From: Chthoniobacterales bacterium
Lineage (GTDB): Bacteria; Verrucomicrobiota; Verrucomicrobiia; Chthoniobacterales; JAATET01
Assembly: GCA_036569045.1 (NCBI GenBank)
Contig: DATCRI010000048.1
Location: 1-56,678, forward strand
Reading direction: 5' to 3'
DNA: 56,678 bases
The translations under genes were made by a program, and so were the position numbers. Below are positions 9,567-20,772 of this stretch, piece by piece; positions within the stretch are counted from its first letter, which is position 1, and each line of letters begins with the position of its first letter. A model generated the notes under the pieces. That model saw only the letters and a program-made list of their open reading frames with translations. It searched no databases and had not been told where the DNA came from.

Positions 9567-11675
9567 ATGATTTTTCCGAACAAATGGATGGGGTCGCTCC
9601 TTGCGGCCGGATTCCTTCTCGCGTGCGGTGCGAGTAAGGCGAATGCAGCCCTCGTTTCTTTCGACCTGGAGACGGCGACGCTCGCCGACCTCCAGGCGGC
9701 GATGGACGCCAAGGCGCTCACCAGCGTCGAACTGGTGAACATCTACCTCCAGCGCATCGCGACCTACGACCAGGGCGGCGTGAAGCTCAACTCCGTGCCC
9801 GCAATCAATCCCGATGTCCTGGCCGAGGCCGCCGCGGCGGATCTTCGCCGGGCGAAGGGCGAAACCGGCCCGCTCCTCGGCGTGCCTTTCGTCATCAAGG
9901 GCTCCATCGCCGCGAAGGGCATGCCGTTGACCAACGGCATCAACGCCTGGGTGGACCTCGTGTCGCCCTTCGACGCCTTCCTCCTCGAGAAACTTCGGGA
10001 GGCCGGCGCGGTGTTCCTCGGTCACGCGAATCTCGACCAGTTCCAGACCGGAACGGGCAGCTCGGTCTCGCAGAACTGGGGGACTGTGAAGAATGCCTAC
10101 GTCCCTTACACAAACTCCGGCGGCAGCAGCGGCGGCTCGGCCGTGGCAACCGGGGCGAACATGGCGTTCTTCGCCATTGGTTGCGAAACCGGCGGCTCCA
10201 TTCGGGTGCCCTCCGATCGCGCGGGCGTCGTCGGCATCAAGTCCAGCAACTCGGTCATCTCCGTGCGCGGCGCCGTGCCGCTCGCCTGCGACCGTGACGA
10301 GCCGGGCCCCATGACGCGCTATGCCGTCGACAATGCCAAGGTGCTCGACGTCGTGAGCGCGCTCGATTCCAAGGACGTCTGGAATTTCGTCCAGCTCTCG
10401 CCGGGCCGCGCCCGTCCCTCCGGCTACGCCACGAAGCTTGCGGCGGGCTCGCTCACCGGCAAGACGTTCGGCGTTCTCACGAACTACCTCGCTACCCAGG
10501 CGGCGATCGATGCGAATACGAGCGCGGCGGGGGACATCAATGCCCTCTTCCAGCAGGCCAAGGCCGACCTCGTTGCCGCCGGCGCCACCGTTGTCGACGT
10601 CACGCTGCCGATCAAACCGGGCGACACGTCCACCTACATCGACATCGCCTACACCGGTCGCCGTGACTCCGTTCCGTCCTCGATCGCGGTGGGATCGGAG
10701 CCGAAGCGCGTGCTCTACAATCCGGTGACTGCCGACCTCACGGGCAGCATGGTGCCCGAAGCGAAGGCCTTCCCATTCCAGGAGCTCATCAAGGCCGTCG
10801 CCACCTCGCCCGGCGACACGGAAGACCAGAAGCTCGCCACCGTCATGCGCTGGATCAACCCCGTATCGACCAGCAGCATCTCGCAGGCGATGCGCGACGC
10901 GATCCTCAACAAGACTACCTACGGTTTCAACAACCCGCTCGCCCAGCAGCACTTCCTCGCGGTTCGCTACCAGATCGCGGATTACGAGACCTGGCTCGCG
11001 ACCGCCGGCCCCGGTGGCACTCCGATCGATGCGCTCATCTTCCCCGTGGCGACGAGCAAGACGATCGGCACGAACCCCAGTGCCGTCGGTGGCTCCAGCT
11101 CCGCGCCCGGCCGCACGCTCATCAATTCGTTCTCGCTGCCGTTCGTCGCGGTGCCCATGGGCGTGCTGCCCACGGGTGAGCCTTCGGACCTCGGGTTCCT
11201 CGGCAACAAATACTTCGCCGACGCGGATCTGATGGCCATGGTTGGCGCCTACGAGCAGGCCACGAAGAAGCGCATCGTTTCGCCGCTCGCTCCGGCGCTC
11301 GCTGAAGAGCACATCGAATACGATCCGGACGCGGCCACCGCGCCGGTCGTCGATGCGGTTCGTCCGGGCATCTCCATCCGCGGCGGCGCCGATGTGAAGG
11401 GCTCCGGCAAGAAGGCCCGCGTCTATTTCGGAGGAGGCGCCTACGACAACAAGGGTGTGGCCAGCGTCACCGTCACGGTGCACGGCGATCGCGCCGAGGT
11501 GAAGCTCACCGCGAAGGGGTGGGTGGCGTCGAAGTCGATGTCCTTCGTGCGCCAGCTCGTTCGCAAGGGAGTGCGCTCGGTGAAGGTCGTCGCGATCGTC
11601 CGGGATTCCGCCGGGAATGCAACGGCGTCCACGAAGACCGTGAAGCTGCCGAAGGAAGACGCTCTCGACATCTGA
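9567..11675 (+). CDS. secreted amidase-signature enzyme with C-terminal Ig-like domain
   Basis: 702 residues. A Sec signal peptide ends about residue 27 (LLACGASKANA). The amidase signature follows: catalytic Lys in PFVIKGSIA, GGSSGGSA with cis-Ser, and nucleophile Ser region ETGGSIRVPSDRAG, i.e. Ser-cisSer-Lys. The last ~95 residues (VYFGGGAYDNKG onward) look like a beta-sandwich module of the type appended to secreted verrucomicrobial enzymes. It probably hydrolyses amides outside the cytoplasm; the substrate is unknown. A candidate sigma-54 promoter precedes it. Confidence 0.85.
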   Translation: MIFPNKWMGSLLAAGFLLACGASKANAALVSFDLETATLADLQAAMDAKALTSVELVNIYLQRIATYDQGGVKLNSVPAINPDVLAEAAAADLRRAKGETGPLLGVPFVIKGSIAAKGMPLTNGINAWVDLVSPFDAFLLEKLREAGAVFLGHANLDQFQTGTGSSVSQNWGTVKNAYVPYTNSGGSSGGSAVATGANMAFFAIGCETGGSIRVPSDRAGVVGIKSSNSVISVRGAVPLACDRDEPGPMTRYAVDNAKVLDVVSALDSKDVWNFVQLSPGRARPSGYATKLAAGSLTGKTFGVLTNYLATQAAIDANTSAAGDINALFQQAKADLVAAGATVVDVTLPIKPGDTSTYIDIAYTGRRDSVPSSIAVGSEPKRVLYNPVTADLTGSMVPEAKAFPFQELIKAVATSPGDTEDQKLATVMRWINPVSTSSISQAMRDAILNKTTYGFNNPLAQQHFLAVRYQIADYETWLATAGPGGTPIDALIFPVATSKTIGTNPSAVGGSSSAPGRTLINSFSLPFVAVPMGVLPTGEPSDLGFLGNKYFADADLMAMVGAYEQATKKRIVSPLAPALAEEHIEYDPDAATAPVVDAVRPGISIRGGADVKGSGKKARVYFGGGAYDNKGVASVTVTVHGDRAEVKLTAKGWVASKSMSFVRQLVRKGVRSVKVVAIVRDSAGNATASTKTVKLPKEDALDI

Positions 11676-11693
11676 TCGTTCCTCACCTCAACC

Positions 11694-11727
11694 GGAGCGG
11701 CGGTCGAAAGGGCCGTCGCTCCTTTGC
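11694..11727 (+). terminator. intrinsic terminator after the amidase gene
   Basis: GGAGCGGCGG and CCGTCGCTCC form a 10-bp stem (one G-U) with a TCGAAAGG loop, followed by a short T stretch. It lies 18 bases after the amidase stop. Confidence 0.55.
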
Positions 11728-11736
11728 CATTTCCCG

Positions 11737-13278
11737 ATGAATTCCCGTTTCTCATTCTCGCCGGCTCTCTGGATCGGAGGAGCCGCCCTCTTGGTGGTGC
11801 TCGGCACGGGTGCCTGGCTCCTGCGGCCAGCCGGCCACCCGTCCGCCGCTTCGACGCCGACCCTTCCCCCAGCGACTGCCGCGGAAAAATCCTCCGTGGC
11901 TGCCACGCTGCCCGATTCCGTGCGCCAGATTCTTGCGCTGCCGGCCTCCAAGGCGCGCGACCAGAAACTCGCGACGCTTCTCTCCGACTGGCTCGGCCGC
12001 GATCCGCAACGCGTGCGCACCTTTCTCGACTCTCTCGGAATGGACGACGGCGACGCTCTGTCGGCCCAGTTTTTTGCCGTGCTTCCCGATGCGTTGCCGC
12101 ATCTCGACGACCGCGCGGCGCGTTCTCCCTATCTCGCGGAAATGGTTTCCCGGTTGATCGAGGAAACCGCTGCGGACGATCCCCATCGCGCCCTGAAATG
12201 GGCGGAGGCCTGGCTGCTCGACGACTCCCTCGACCAGGCCCGCGTCACCATCGCGGGCGAACTTTCCCGGGACAACCCCCAGGAGGCGATTGCCTTGCTT
12301 GGCGAGATTCATAATCCGCTCCGGCGCGTCGAGGCGCTCTCCGCCATCGGTGAAGGCTTTGCGGAGAACGATCCCCAGGGCGCCATCGGCTGGGCTGGAA
12401 CTCTCCCGCACGACACGGAAATCGCGACGGCGATGAACAGCGTTCTCGTGGTGATGGCCGAGAAGGATCCGGCCGGCGCGAAGGAAGCCTTTGGCGCCGT
12501 GCAAAAGCGGATCGCGGATAATTATCAGCGCCTCCTCGTGCAGGACCGCCGTCGCCGCGGATTGCCGGATGCTCCTGAGCTCGACGCGCAGGGGAACGAG
12601 CTCGTGCGCGACGCCGGCGGCGAGGATACGCCTCCGTCGGAAAATCCCGACTTCAACCTGATGGCCGATGCCTCCGAAACGATCGCCCACGCGCTTGCGG
12701 CGAAGGATCCGGCGGCCGCGCTTGCCTGGACGAACTCGCTGCCGGGAGTTCTGCAGACCGGGAGCCGTCGCGCGGCGCTCGGCGCCTGGGCCGAGACGGA
12801 TGCCCTGCAGGCTTATCGCTACTGTCAGGCCAATGGGTTCCGCGACGCGGAGACCTACGGCGCCGTCTTCTCCGCCTGGTCGGAAAGCGATCCCCACACG
12901 GCGGGCCGGGAAGCGCTTGCCGTCACAAGTCCACTGGCCCGGCAGCAGGCCATCACGGGCGTGGTTTCGACCTGGGCGGATGCCTCCGCCTCCGAAGTCA
13001 CGCAATGGATCGATCGGATGCCAGACGCCGCGGATCGCGACGTCGCGAATCGCAGTCTTGCCGAGGAGGAATCCGGTGATCGTCCGCAGGACGCCTGGCG
13101 TCGCGCGGTGTTGATTTCGAATCCGGATGTCCGCCGGTCGGTCCTCGCCACTGCCTTCGCCAGCCTCGTTGCGAATGCCCCGGCGAAGGCTGCGTCCGCG
13201 CTTTCCGAAGCTCCCCATCTCACCTCGCAGGAGCGAAGCGAGCTCGCCAGCATGCTCGAGAGTGCCGTCTCCCGGTAG
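11737..13278 (+). CDS. membrane-anchored alpha-helical repeat protein of unknown function
   Basis: 513 residues. An N-terminal hydrophobic segment (about 8-28) is followed by a Pro/Ala/Thr linker. The rest is helical repeats in which motifs of the type DP-x2-A-x2-W recur: DPHRALKWAEAW, DPQGAIGWAGTLP, DPAAALAWTNSLP. The spacing resembles TPR/HEAT-like solenoids common in Verrucomicrobiota proteomes. No catalytic motif was seen. It is likely exported and cell-envelope anchored, perhaps a protein-protein scaffold. It starts 61 bases after the amidase gene, beyond a terminator. Confidence 0.75.
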   Translation: MNSRFSFSPALWIGGAALLVVLGTGAWLLRPAGHPSAASTPTLPPATAAEKSSVAATLPDSVRQILALPASKARDQKLATLLSDWLGRDPQRVRTFLDSLGMDDGDALSAQFFAVLPDALPHLDDRAARSPYLAEMVSRLIEETAADDPHRALKWAEAWLLDDSLDQARVTIAGELSRDNPQEAIALLGEIHNPLRRVEALSAIGEGFAENDPQGAIGWAGTLPHDTEIATAMNSVLVVMAEKDPAGAKEAFGAVQKRIADNYQRLLVQDRRRRGLPDAPELDAQGNELVRDAGGEDTPPSENPDFNLMADASETIAHALAAKDPAAALAWTNSLPGVLQTGSRRAALGAWAETDALQAYRYCQANGFRDAETYGAVFSAWSESDPHTAGREALAVTSPLARQQAITGVVSTWADASASEVTQWIDRMPDAADRDVANRSLAEEESGDRPQDAWRRAVLISNPDVRRSVLATAFASLVANAPAKAASALSEAPHLTSQERSELASMLESAVSR

Positions 13279-13414
13279 TCGCACCAGCGGGCGGCGGATC
13301 TGCGGTTGCGCGTTCAGAATCAGCCGTTTCCTTCAAGAAATCGCAAAAATGTAGTGAGGGAAACCTACCAGTGCGTGGCAGTTTGAGAGGCGATTCAAAA
13401 TTTGGCTCGGAAAG

Positions 13415-13428
13415 TGCTTGCGCAAGCA
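13415..13428. promoter_or_regulatory. 14-bp perfect palindrome upstream of rpoN
   Basis: TGCTTGCGCAAGCA lies 26 bases before the chosen rpoN start. A perfect dyad at this place could be an operator or lie in the 5' UTR; no regulator is identified. Confidence 0.3.
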
Positions 13429-13453
13429 GGATCGATGCCTGATTACGGTCGTG

Positions 13454-14851
13454 ATGGCCGGATTTGAGCAGTCTCTTGGTCTTTCGCTTCAGCAAACGCT
13501 GTCGCCGCAGATGCAGCAAAGTCTGCAGGTCCTGCAGGCGCCGGTGCTCGAGCTTCGCAATCTGGTCGAGCAGGAATTGCAGGCGAATCCCGTCCTCGAG
13601 GAAGAGGTTCCCGAACATGAAGGGGGAGCCGACAGTCCGGACGAATGGGAGAAGGATCTCAGGGAGGTCAATCGTCTCGACGAGGAGTGGCGGGATTACA
13701 TGTCGCAGAGCGGGGCCTACGACGGCCGATCGGCCGAGGCGCAGGAACGCCGCGAATTTCTTTTCAATTCCCTGCACACGCCGAAGAGCCTCCAGCAGCA
13801 TCTCATCGATCAGCTTGCGCTCTCGGAGTTGGACGACGAAGACCGGGAGGTGGCCGACGCGATCGTGGGAAATCTCAATGAGGCCGGGTTGCTTGATGTG
13901 ACCGTGGCCGAACTGGCGAATCTCACGAACACTCGCCCCGAGCGGGTGGAGCGCGTGCTCGGCGAAGTGCAGGGGCTCGATCCGGTCGGCGTCGCCGCGC
14001 GGGACTTGAAGGAATGTCTGTCGATCCAGCTTCGCCGCCTCGGCAAAGCCGAGAGCCTCGAGGCGCGAATCGTGAACGGACATCTCGACGACCTGCTGAA
14101 GCGCCGTTTTCCCGAAGTGGCGCGACGCCTCGGGGTGGGGGTGCACGACGTGCAGGAGGCGGCGGATTTTCTGGCTACGCTCGAGCCCCGGCCGGCGCGA
14201 CAATTTTCCGTGCATATCGATCACGTGATCCAGCCCGACGTCATCGTCGAGGAGGAGGAGGACGGCGGTTTCTCGATCTCGCTGAACAACGAGCACGTGC
14301 CGATGCTGCGAATCAGCAACTACTACAAGGACCTGCTGTCCGAGCCGAATTCGCGCGGGCAGGTGCGAGACTACATCCGCGACAAGATCAAGGGCGGCCG
14401 GTTCTTCATCAAATGCATTCAGCAGCGCCAGCAGACGATTCTGAACATCGCGCGCGAGATCGTGCGGCGGCAGGAGGAATTTCTGCGTGAGGGACCCGGC
14501 GCGCTCCGTCCGATGACCATGAACCAGGTCGCGCTCGCCGTCGGCGTGCACGAGACGACCGTTAGCCGCGCGACGAATGGCAAGTATCTCCTCACGCCCC
14601 AGGGCGTCTTCGAGATGAAGTATTTCTTCACGCCCGGCTACCAGACGGAGAGCGGCTCCGACATCAGCAACGAGAGCGTGCGCAAGGTCATCTCCGACGT
14701 CGTCGAGAAGGAGGACAAGCACCGCCCGCTCAGCGACCAGGCGATTCTCGAGATTCTCAAGGAGCGTGGCATTCCCATCGCGCGCCGCACCGTGGCGAAA
14801 TACCGCGAGCAGCTCGACATCCTGCCGAGCCATCTGCGCAAGACGTTTTGA
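13454..14851 (+). CDS. rpoN: RNA polymerase sigma-54 factor
   Basis: 465 residues. The glutamine-rich activator-interacting region I is at the N-terminus (SLGLSLQQTLSPQMQQSLQ). A core-binding domain follows, then the HTH, and the RpoN box ARRTVAKYREQL near the C-terminus. Upstream in-frame starts exist, but MAGFEQSLGLSLQQ matches the family start. It directs core polymerase to -24/-12 promoters and needs AAA+ activators, none of which is in the window. Confidence 0.97.
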   Translation: MAGFEQSLGLSLQQTLSPQMQQSLQVLQAPVLELRNLVEQELQANPVLEEEVPEHEGGADSPDEWEKDLREVNRLDEEWRDYMSQSGAYDGRSAEAQERREFLFNSLHTPKSLQQHLIDQLALSELDDEDREVADAIVGNLNEAGLLDVTVAELANLTNTRPERVERVLGEVQGLDPVGVAARDLKECLSIQLRRLGKAESLEARIVNGHLDDLLKRRFPEVARRLGVGVHDVQEAADFLATLEPRPARQFSVHIDHVIQPDVIVEEEEDGGFSISLNNEHVPMLRISNYYKDLLSEPNSRGQVRDYIRDKIKGGRFFIKCIQQRQQTILNIAREIVRRQEEFLREGPGALRPMTMNQVALAVGVHETTVSRATNGKYLLTPQGVFEMKYFFTPGYQTESGSDISNESVRKVISDVVEKEDKHRPLSDQAILEILKERGIPIARRTVAKYREQLDILPSHLRKTF

Positions 14852-14916
14852 GTTTTCCGGACGGAAGGAATCCTCCCTTCCTTTCCCGACGATTCGTTCG
14901 GTAGAAGTATCCCCGC

Positions 14917-15969
14917 ATGATTTCCGAAGAGCAGATTCTCGCCGCGTTGAAGGACGTGAAATACCCCGGCTTCAACCGGGACATCGTGTCCTTCGGGCTG
15001 GTCAGGGAGGCGCACGCCCACGGCGCCGACATCCACGCGCGCCTGGTGGTCACCACCAACGACCCGAAGATTCCTGCGGCCATTCACGAGGCCGCCGTGG
15101 CCCGGCTGCGGGCGATTCCCGGCGCCGGCAAGGTGGAGGTGCGGATCGATATTCAGGGCGCGCCGACCGCGGCCGCCGGCGCCTCGGGGCCGCAGACGAT
15201 CGACGGCGTGAAGCACGTGATCGCCGTGGCCAGCGGCAAGGGCGGGGTGGGGAAGTCGACGGTGGCCGCCAATCTTGCCGTCTCGCTGCGCCGTGCGGGC
15301 GCGCGGGTCGGACTTTGCGACTGTGACCTTTACGGGCCGAGCATCGCGCTGATGTTCGGCGCGAACGAGCGCCCCACCGCCGATGACGAAAATCGGATCA
15401 TTCCCATCGAGCGTTACGGCGTCGAGCTCATGTCCATGGGTTTCCTCCTCGATGACGACTCCCCGGCCGTGCTGCGCGGGCCAATGGTCACTCGCTACAC
15501 CCAGCAATTTCTCCGGCAGGTCGCCTGGGGCGAACTCGACTATCTCATTCTCGATCTGCCGCCTGGAACCGGCGACATCCAGCTCACCATCGTGCAAACC
15601 GTCGCGCTGGCCGGCGCAATCATCGTCACCACGCCGCAAGAGGTTGCGTTGATCGATGCCCGTAAGGCCGCCCGCATGTTTGCGAAGACGAATGTCCCGG
15701 TGATCGGCATCATCGAGAACATGAGCTACTTCCAGTGTCCGAGCGACGGCGTGCGCTACGACCTGTTCGGAAAGGGGGGAGGGGCTCGCGAGGCGCAGCG
15801 GCTCGGGGTGCCTCTGCTGGGTGAAATTCCGATCGAGGTCGCCCTCCGCGAGGGCGGCGACATTGGCCGGCCGGTGGCCGAATTTGCCGGGAACGGTCCA
15901 TCCGGCACGGCATTTGCTCAAATAGCTCTCACCATCGCTGAAAAATTTTCCACAAATGTAAGTGCATGA
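14917..15969 (+). CDS. Mrp/ApbC-type P-loop iron-sulfur carrier protein
   Basis: 350 residues. An N-terminal MIP18/DUF59 domain (about 1-85) is fused to a deviant Walker A ATPase (ASGKGGVGKSTVAANLA) with the CDCDLYGPS and LPPGTGD motifs. It delivers Fe-S clusters to apoproteins. Odd point: the usual C-terminal CxxC after the MSYF motif reads CPSD, so the second cluster-ligand Cys is missing and only the first is present. The protein may bind a cluster differently or be degenerate for carriage. Confidence 0.9.
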   Translation: MISEEQILAALKDVKYPGFNRDIVSFGLVREAHAHGADIHARLVVTTNDPKIPAAIHEAAVARLRAIPGAGKVEVRIDIQGAPTAAAGASGPQTIDGVKHVIAVASGKGGVGKSTVAANLAVSLRRAGARVGLCDCDLYGPSIALMFGANERPTADDENRIIPIERYGVELMSMGFLLDDDSPAVLRGPMVTRYTQQFLRQVAWGELDYLILDLPPGTGDIQLTIVQTVALAGAIIVTTPQEVALIDARKAARMFAKTNVPVIGIIENMSYFQCPSDGVRYDLFGKGGGAREAQRLGVPLLGEIPIEVALREGGDIGRPVAEFAGNGPSGTAFAQIALTIAEKFSTNVSA

Positions 15970-16039
15970 CTGTGAAGGGATAAGTCGCCATGACATTGAC
16001 TTTTCTCTGTAGTCCCCCCACCATAACACCCGATTGCAT

Positions 16040-16291
16040 ATGAGTTCACCGAAGACCGAGGTTCCTTTCGATCTCGTAAAAAATTCCTCCCTTTACCGCG
16101 AGTATCTTGCGGAGCGCGAAGAGATCCTGCGTCACAAATGGATCGAGAGTGAGAAAGCCGGCCGGGATATCGGTTTCGAGCGCGCGTTGCTCGACTGGAT
16201 CATCAAATACCGGTCCGAGTGGCGTGATTTGCGCGTGAAGCCGGCGACTCCGCCGACGAACGGCGAACGCACGGAGGCGGGCGTGGCCTGA
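16040..16291 (+). CDS. small conserved protein of unknown function
   Basis: 83 residues, highly charged and helical. It contains HKWIESEKAGRDIGFERALL, which I recall as a recurrent small family in Verrucomicrobiota and Planctomycetota. The ATG at 16040 is preferred over a TTG six bases upstream. There is no signal peptide or transmembrane segment. It sits between mrp and the pyrimidine genes, and no function can be assigned. Confidence 0.75.
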   Translation: MSSPKTEVPFDLVKNSSLYREYLAEREEILRHKWIESEKAGRDIGFERALLDWIIKYRSEWRDLRVKPATPPTNGERTEAGVA

Positions 16292-16312
16292 CCCCTCCGG
16301 CTTTCCTTTAAT

Positions 16313-16337
16313 GCAGTCCCGCGAGACTGCGAAGGAG
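16313..16337 (+). promoter_or_regulatory. hairpin next to pyrR ribosome-binding site (possible PyrR/UMP-responsive leader)
   Basis: GCAGTC (16313-16318) and GACTGC (16325-16330) pair around CCGCGA. AAGGAG follows directly and the pyrR ATG is six bases further. AGUC...GAGACU has some resemblance to PyrR binding loops. This is a possible translational control site. Confidence 0.35.
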
Positions 16338-16343
16338 ACTTGA

Positions 16344-16901
16344 ATGACCCAGATTCCAGAGAAACCGGCCACCGTTGTGGTCATGGATGCGGATGCGATC
16401 CGCAAGGCGATCCGGCGCATCGCGCACGAGATCATCGAGCAGAATTCCGACGTCTCCCGGCTCGTGCTCGCCGGCATTCCCACTCGCGGCGTCGAGGTCG
16501 CGCGTCGGCTCGTCGATCACATTGCCAGCGTCGAGGGCGTGCGCCCCGAAATGGGCGTCGTCGATGTCTCGATGCATCGCGACGATCTGGCCACCCGCAA
16601 ACGGTTCACCGCGCTCGAGGAAACCCAGCTGCCCTTCGATCTCGAGGGGCGCACGCTCGTCCTCGTCGATGACGTGCTTTATACCGGCCGCAGCTGTCGC
16701 GCCGCGATGGATGCGGTGGCTTCCTTTGGCCGGCCGGATCGGATCCAGCTCGCCGTGCTCGTGGACCGCGGCCATCGCGAACTGCCCATCCGCCCCGATT
16801 ACGTGGGCCGCAACGTGCCGACCGAGCGCACGGAGAAGATTCGCGTGCGATTTGAAAATTCCGACAACGTGCCGGACAGCGTGCAGGTGGTGAAGCCATG
16901 A
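16344..16901 (+). CDS. pyrR: bifunctional pyr operon regulator / uracil phosphoribosyltransferase
   Basis: 185 residues. The PRPP-binding motif [13 protein letters not shown] is diagnostic of type I phosphoribosyltransferases, and the whole length matches PyrR ([30 protein letters not shown]). In other bacteria PyrR binds pyr leader RNA with UMP and also makes UMP from uracil. It heads the chain pyrR-pyrB-pyrC-tgt, overlapping pyrB by ATGA. A hairpin sits at its own ribosome-binding site. Confidence 0.95.
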   Translation: MTQIPEKPATVVVMDADAIRKAIRRIAHEIIEQNSDVSRLVLAGIPTRGVEVARRLVDHIASVEGVRPEMGVVDVSMHRDDLATRKRFTALEETQLPFDLEGRTLVLVDDVLYTGRSCRAAMDAVASFGRPDRIQLAVLVDRGHRELPIRPDYVGRNVPTERTEKIRVRFENSDNVPDSVQVVKP

Positions 16902-17838
16902 CGACGCCCGTGACCTGGACTCGCAAGGATCTCGTGGCGCTCGATGCGCTGAGCTCGGACGAGATCACGCTCCTGCTCGACACGGCCAAGGCTTTCAAGG
17001 GCGTTGGCCAGCGCACGCTCAAGAAGGTGCCCGCGCTTCGCGGCAAGACGCTCGTGAATTTCTTCGTCGAGCCGAGCACGCGCACGCGCACGTCGTTCGA
17101 GCTGGCCGCGCATCGTCTCAGCGCCGACGTCGTGAACATCGCCGCGACGGCCTCGAGCCTGCAAAAGGGAGAGACTCTCAAGGACACCGCGCTCAATCTT
17201 CAGGCGCTGCTCGCCGACATCATCGTGCTGCGCCACAGCTCCGCCGGAGCGGCGCAATTCCTCGCGGAGCGGCTGCAGGCCAGCGTGATCAACGCCGGCG
17301 ACGGTTCGCACGAGCACCCGACGCAGGGCCTGCTCGATGTCTTCACGATGCGCGAGCGCTTTGGCGATCTCGCGGGCCTGAAAGTCGCGATCGTCGGCGA
17401 CATTCTCTTCAGTCGCGTGGCGCGCTCGAACGTGCATGCTCTCGTGAAGCTTGGCGCCGACGTCACGCTCGTCGGGCCGACCACGCTCGTTCCGCGTTCG
17501 CTGGAATCTCTGGGCGCGAAGGTCACGCATCGCATCGACGACGTGCTCGAATCCGCGCAGGTCATCAATCTCCTGCGCATCCAGCACGAGCGGCAGCGGA
17601 AGGAATATTTCCCGAGCCTTGGCGAATACACGTCGCTTTTCGGGCTGACGAAAGCCCGCGCCGCGCGCATTCGACCGGATTGTCTCGTGATGCACCCCGG
17701 TCCCATCAACCGCGGCGTCGAGATCGACAGCGATGTGGCCGACGGGCCGAACAACGTCATTCTCGAGCAGGTCACCAACGGCCTCGCCGTGCGGATGGCC
17801 GTCCTTTATTTGTGCGCCGGCAACGCCGGAGCTGCCGT

Positions 17839-17842
<4 letters not shown>
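16898..17842 (+). CDS. pyrB: aspartate carbamoyltransferase catalytic subunit
   Basis: 314 residues. The carbamoyl-phosphate site [13 protein letters not shown] and the later HPTQGLLD and [12 protein letters not shown] motifs are complete. It catalyses the first committed step of pyrimidine synthesis. It begins with ATG inside the pyrR stop and its own stop overlaps the pyrC start (ATGA). No pyrI regulatory chain is seen next to it, as usual outside enterobacteria. Confidence 0.96.
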
Positions 17843-20234
<2,392 letters not shown>

Positions 20235-20240
20235 AAGCAA

Positions 20241-20268
20241 AAACGGCGGAGATTGCTCTCCGCCGTTT
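20241..20268. terminator. bidirectional intrinsic terminator between tgt and TIGR04073 gene
   Basis: A perfect 12-bp stem AAACGGCGGAGA (20241-20252) with TCTCCGCCGTTT (20257-20268) is closed by TTGC. A-rich and T-rich flanks serve both convergent genes. Confidence 0.8.
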
Positions 20269-20288
20269 CAAGATGGTTGCCGGTTCGC

Positions 20289-20714
20289 TTAGAGCGAGGG
20301 CGATTGCTGGTAGTCGCGCACGTAGTTGTAACGCGTCTCGAAGCCGAGCTCCGGCGGGAACTCGCTGTAACCGCAATGGATCCAGGGAATGTCGCTCTTG
20401 TAGGGCGGACGATAGCTGCCCTTGTAGGTCGGGAAGGGGAAGAGTGCCACTTCGTAGATGCCGAAGCCGAGGCGGGCGAGCGAACGGCCCGTGCCGCGGA
20501 CGATGCCGTAGCTGAATGCGGCGGCGTTGCCTTCGGAGTAGTTGATCGAGACAAAGGAGTCGATGAGTTCGGAGGAGCCAAAAGCGATGTTGGCGAGCCC
20601 GCGGCCGAGCTTACGGGTCGGGCCGTAATCGGAAGCCGGGGGGGACTGGATGTCGGCGAGGGCGACGGATGCGCCAACGGCCAACACGAAAGCAAGGAGG
20701 GCGGGAAACTTCAT
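20289..20714 (-). CDS. exosortase system-associated protein, TIGR04073 family
   Basis: 141 residues. A signal peptide (about 1-20, ending ALADI) is followed by KLGRGLANIAFGSSELIDSF and GIVRGTGRSLARLGFGIYE with ALFPFPTY. These match my memory of the TIGR04073 pattern (KLGRGL-N, G-x-x-E, GxGxA-x-R-x-G-x-G-x-Y-E, PFP). The family co-occurs with the exosortase/PEP-CTERM protein sorting system in Verrucomicrobiota and related bacteria; its biochemical role is unknown. No exosortase gene is present in this window. Confidence 0.8.
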   Translation of the reverse strand: MKFPALLAFVLAVGASVALADIQSPPASDYGPTRKLGRGLANIAFGSSELIDSFVSINYSEGNAAAFSYGIVRGTGRSLARLGFGIYEVALFPFPTYKGSYRPPYKSDIPWIHCGYSEFPPELGFETRYNYVRDYQQSPSL

Positions 20715-20772
20715 AGCTTGGCGCTATCTAGGGTGTTCCACGGAGGCGTGGCAAGGATTTTTGCGAGGCGGG

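Noticed and set aside
13396-13430. Sigma-54 promoter upstream of rpoN
   Set aside because: The GG and GC pairs are not ten bases apart in any reading of GGCTCGGAAAGTGCTTGC.
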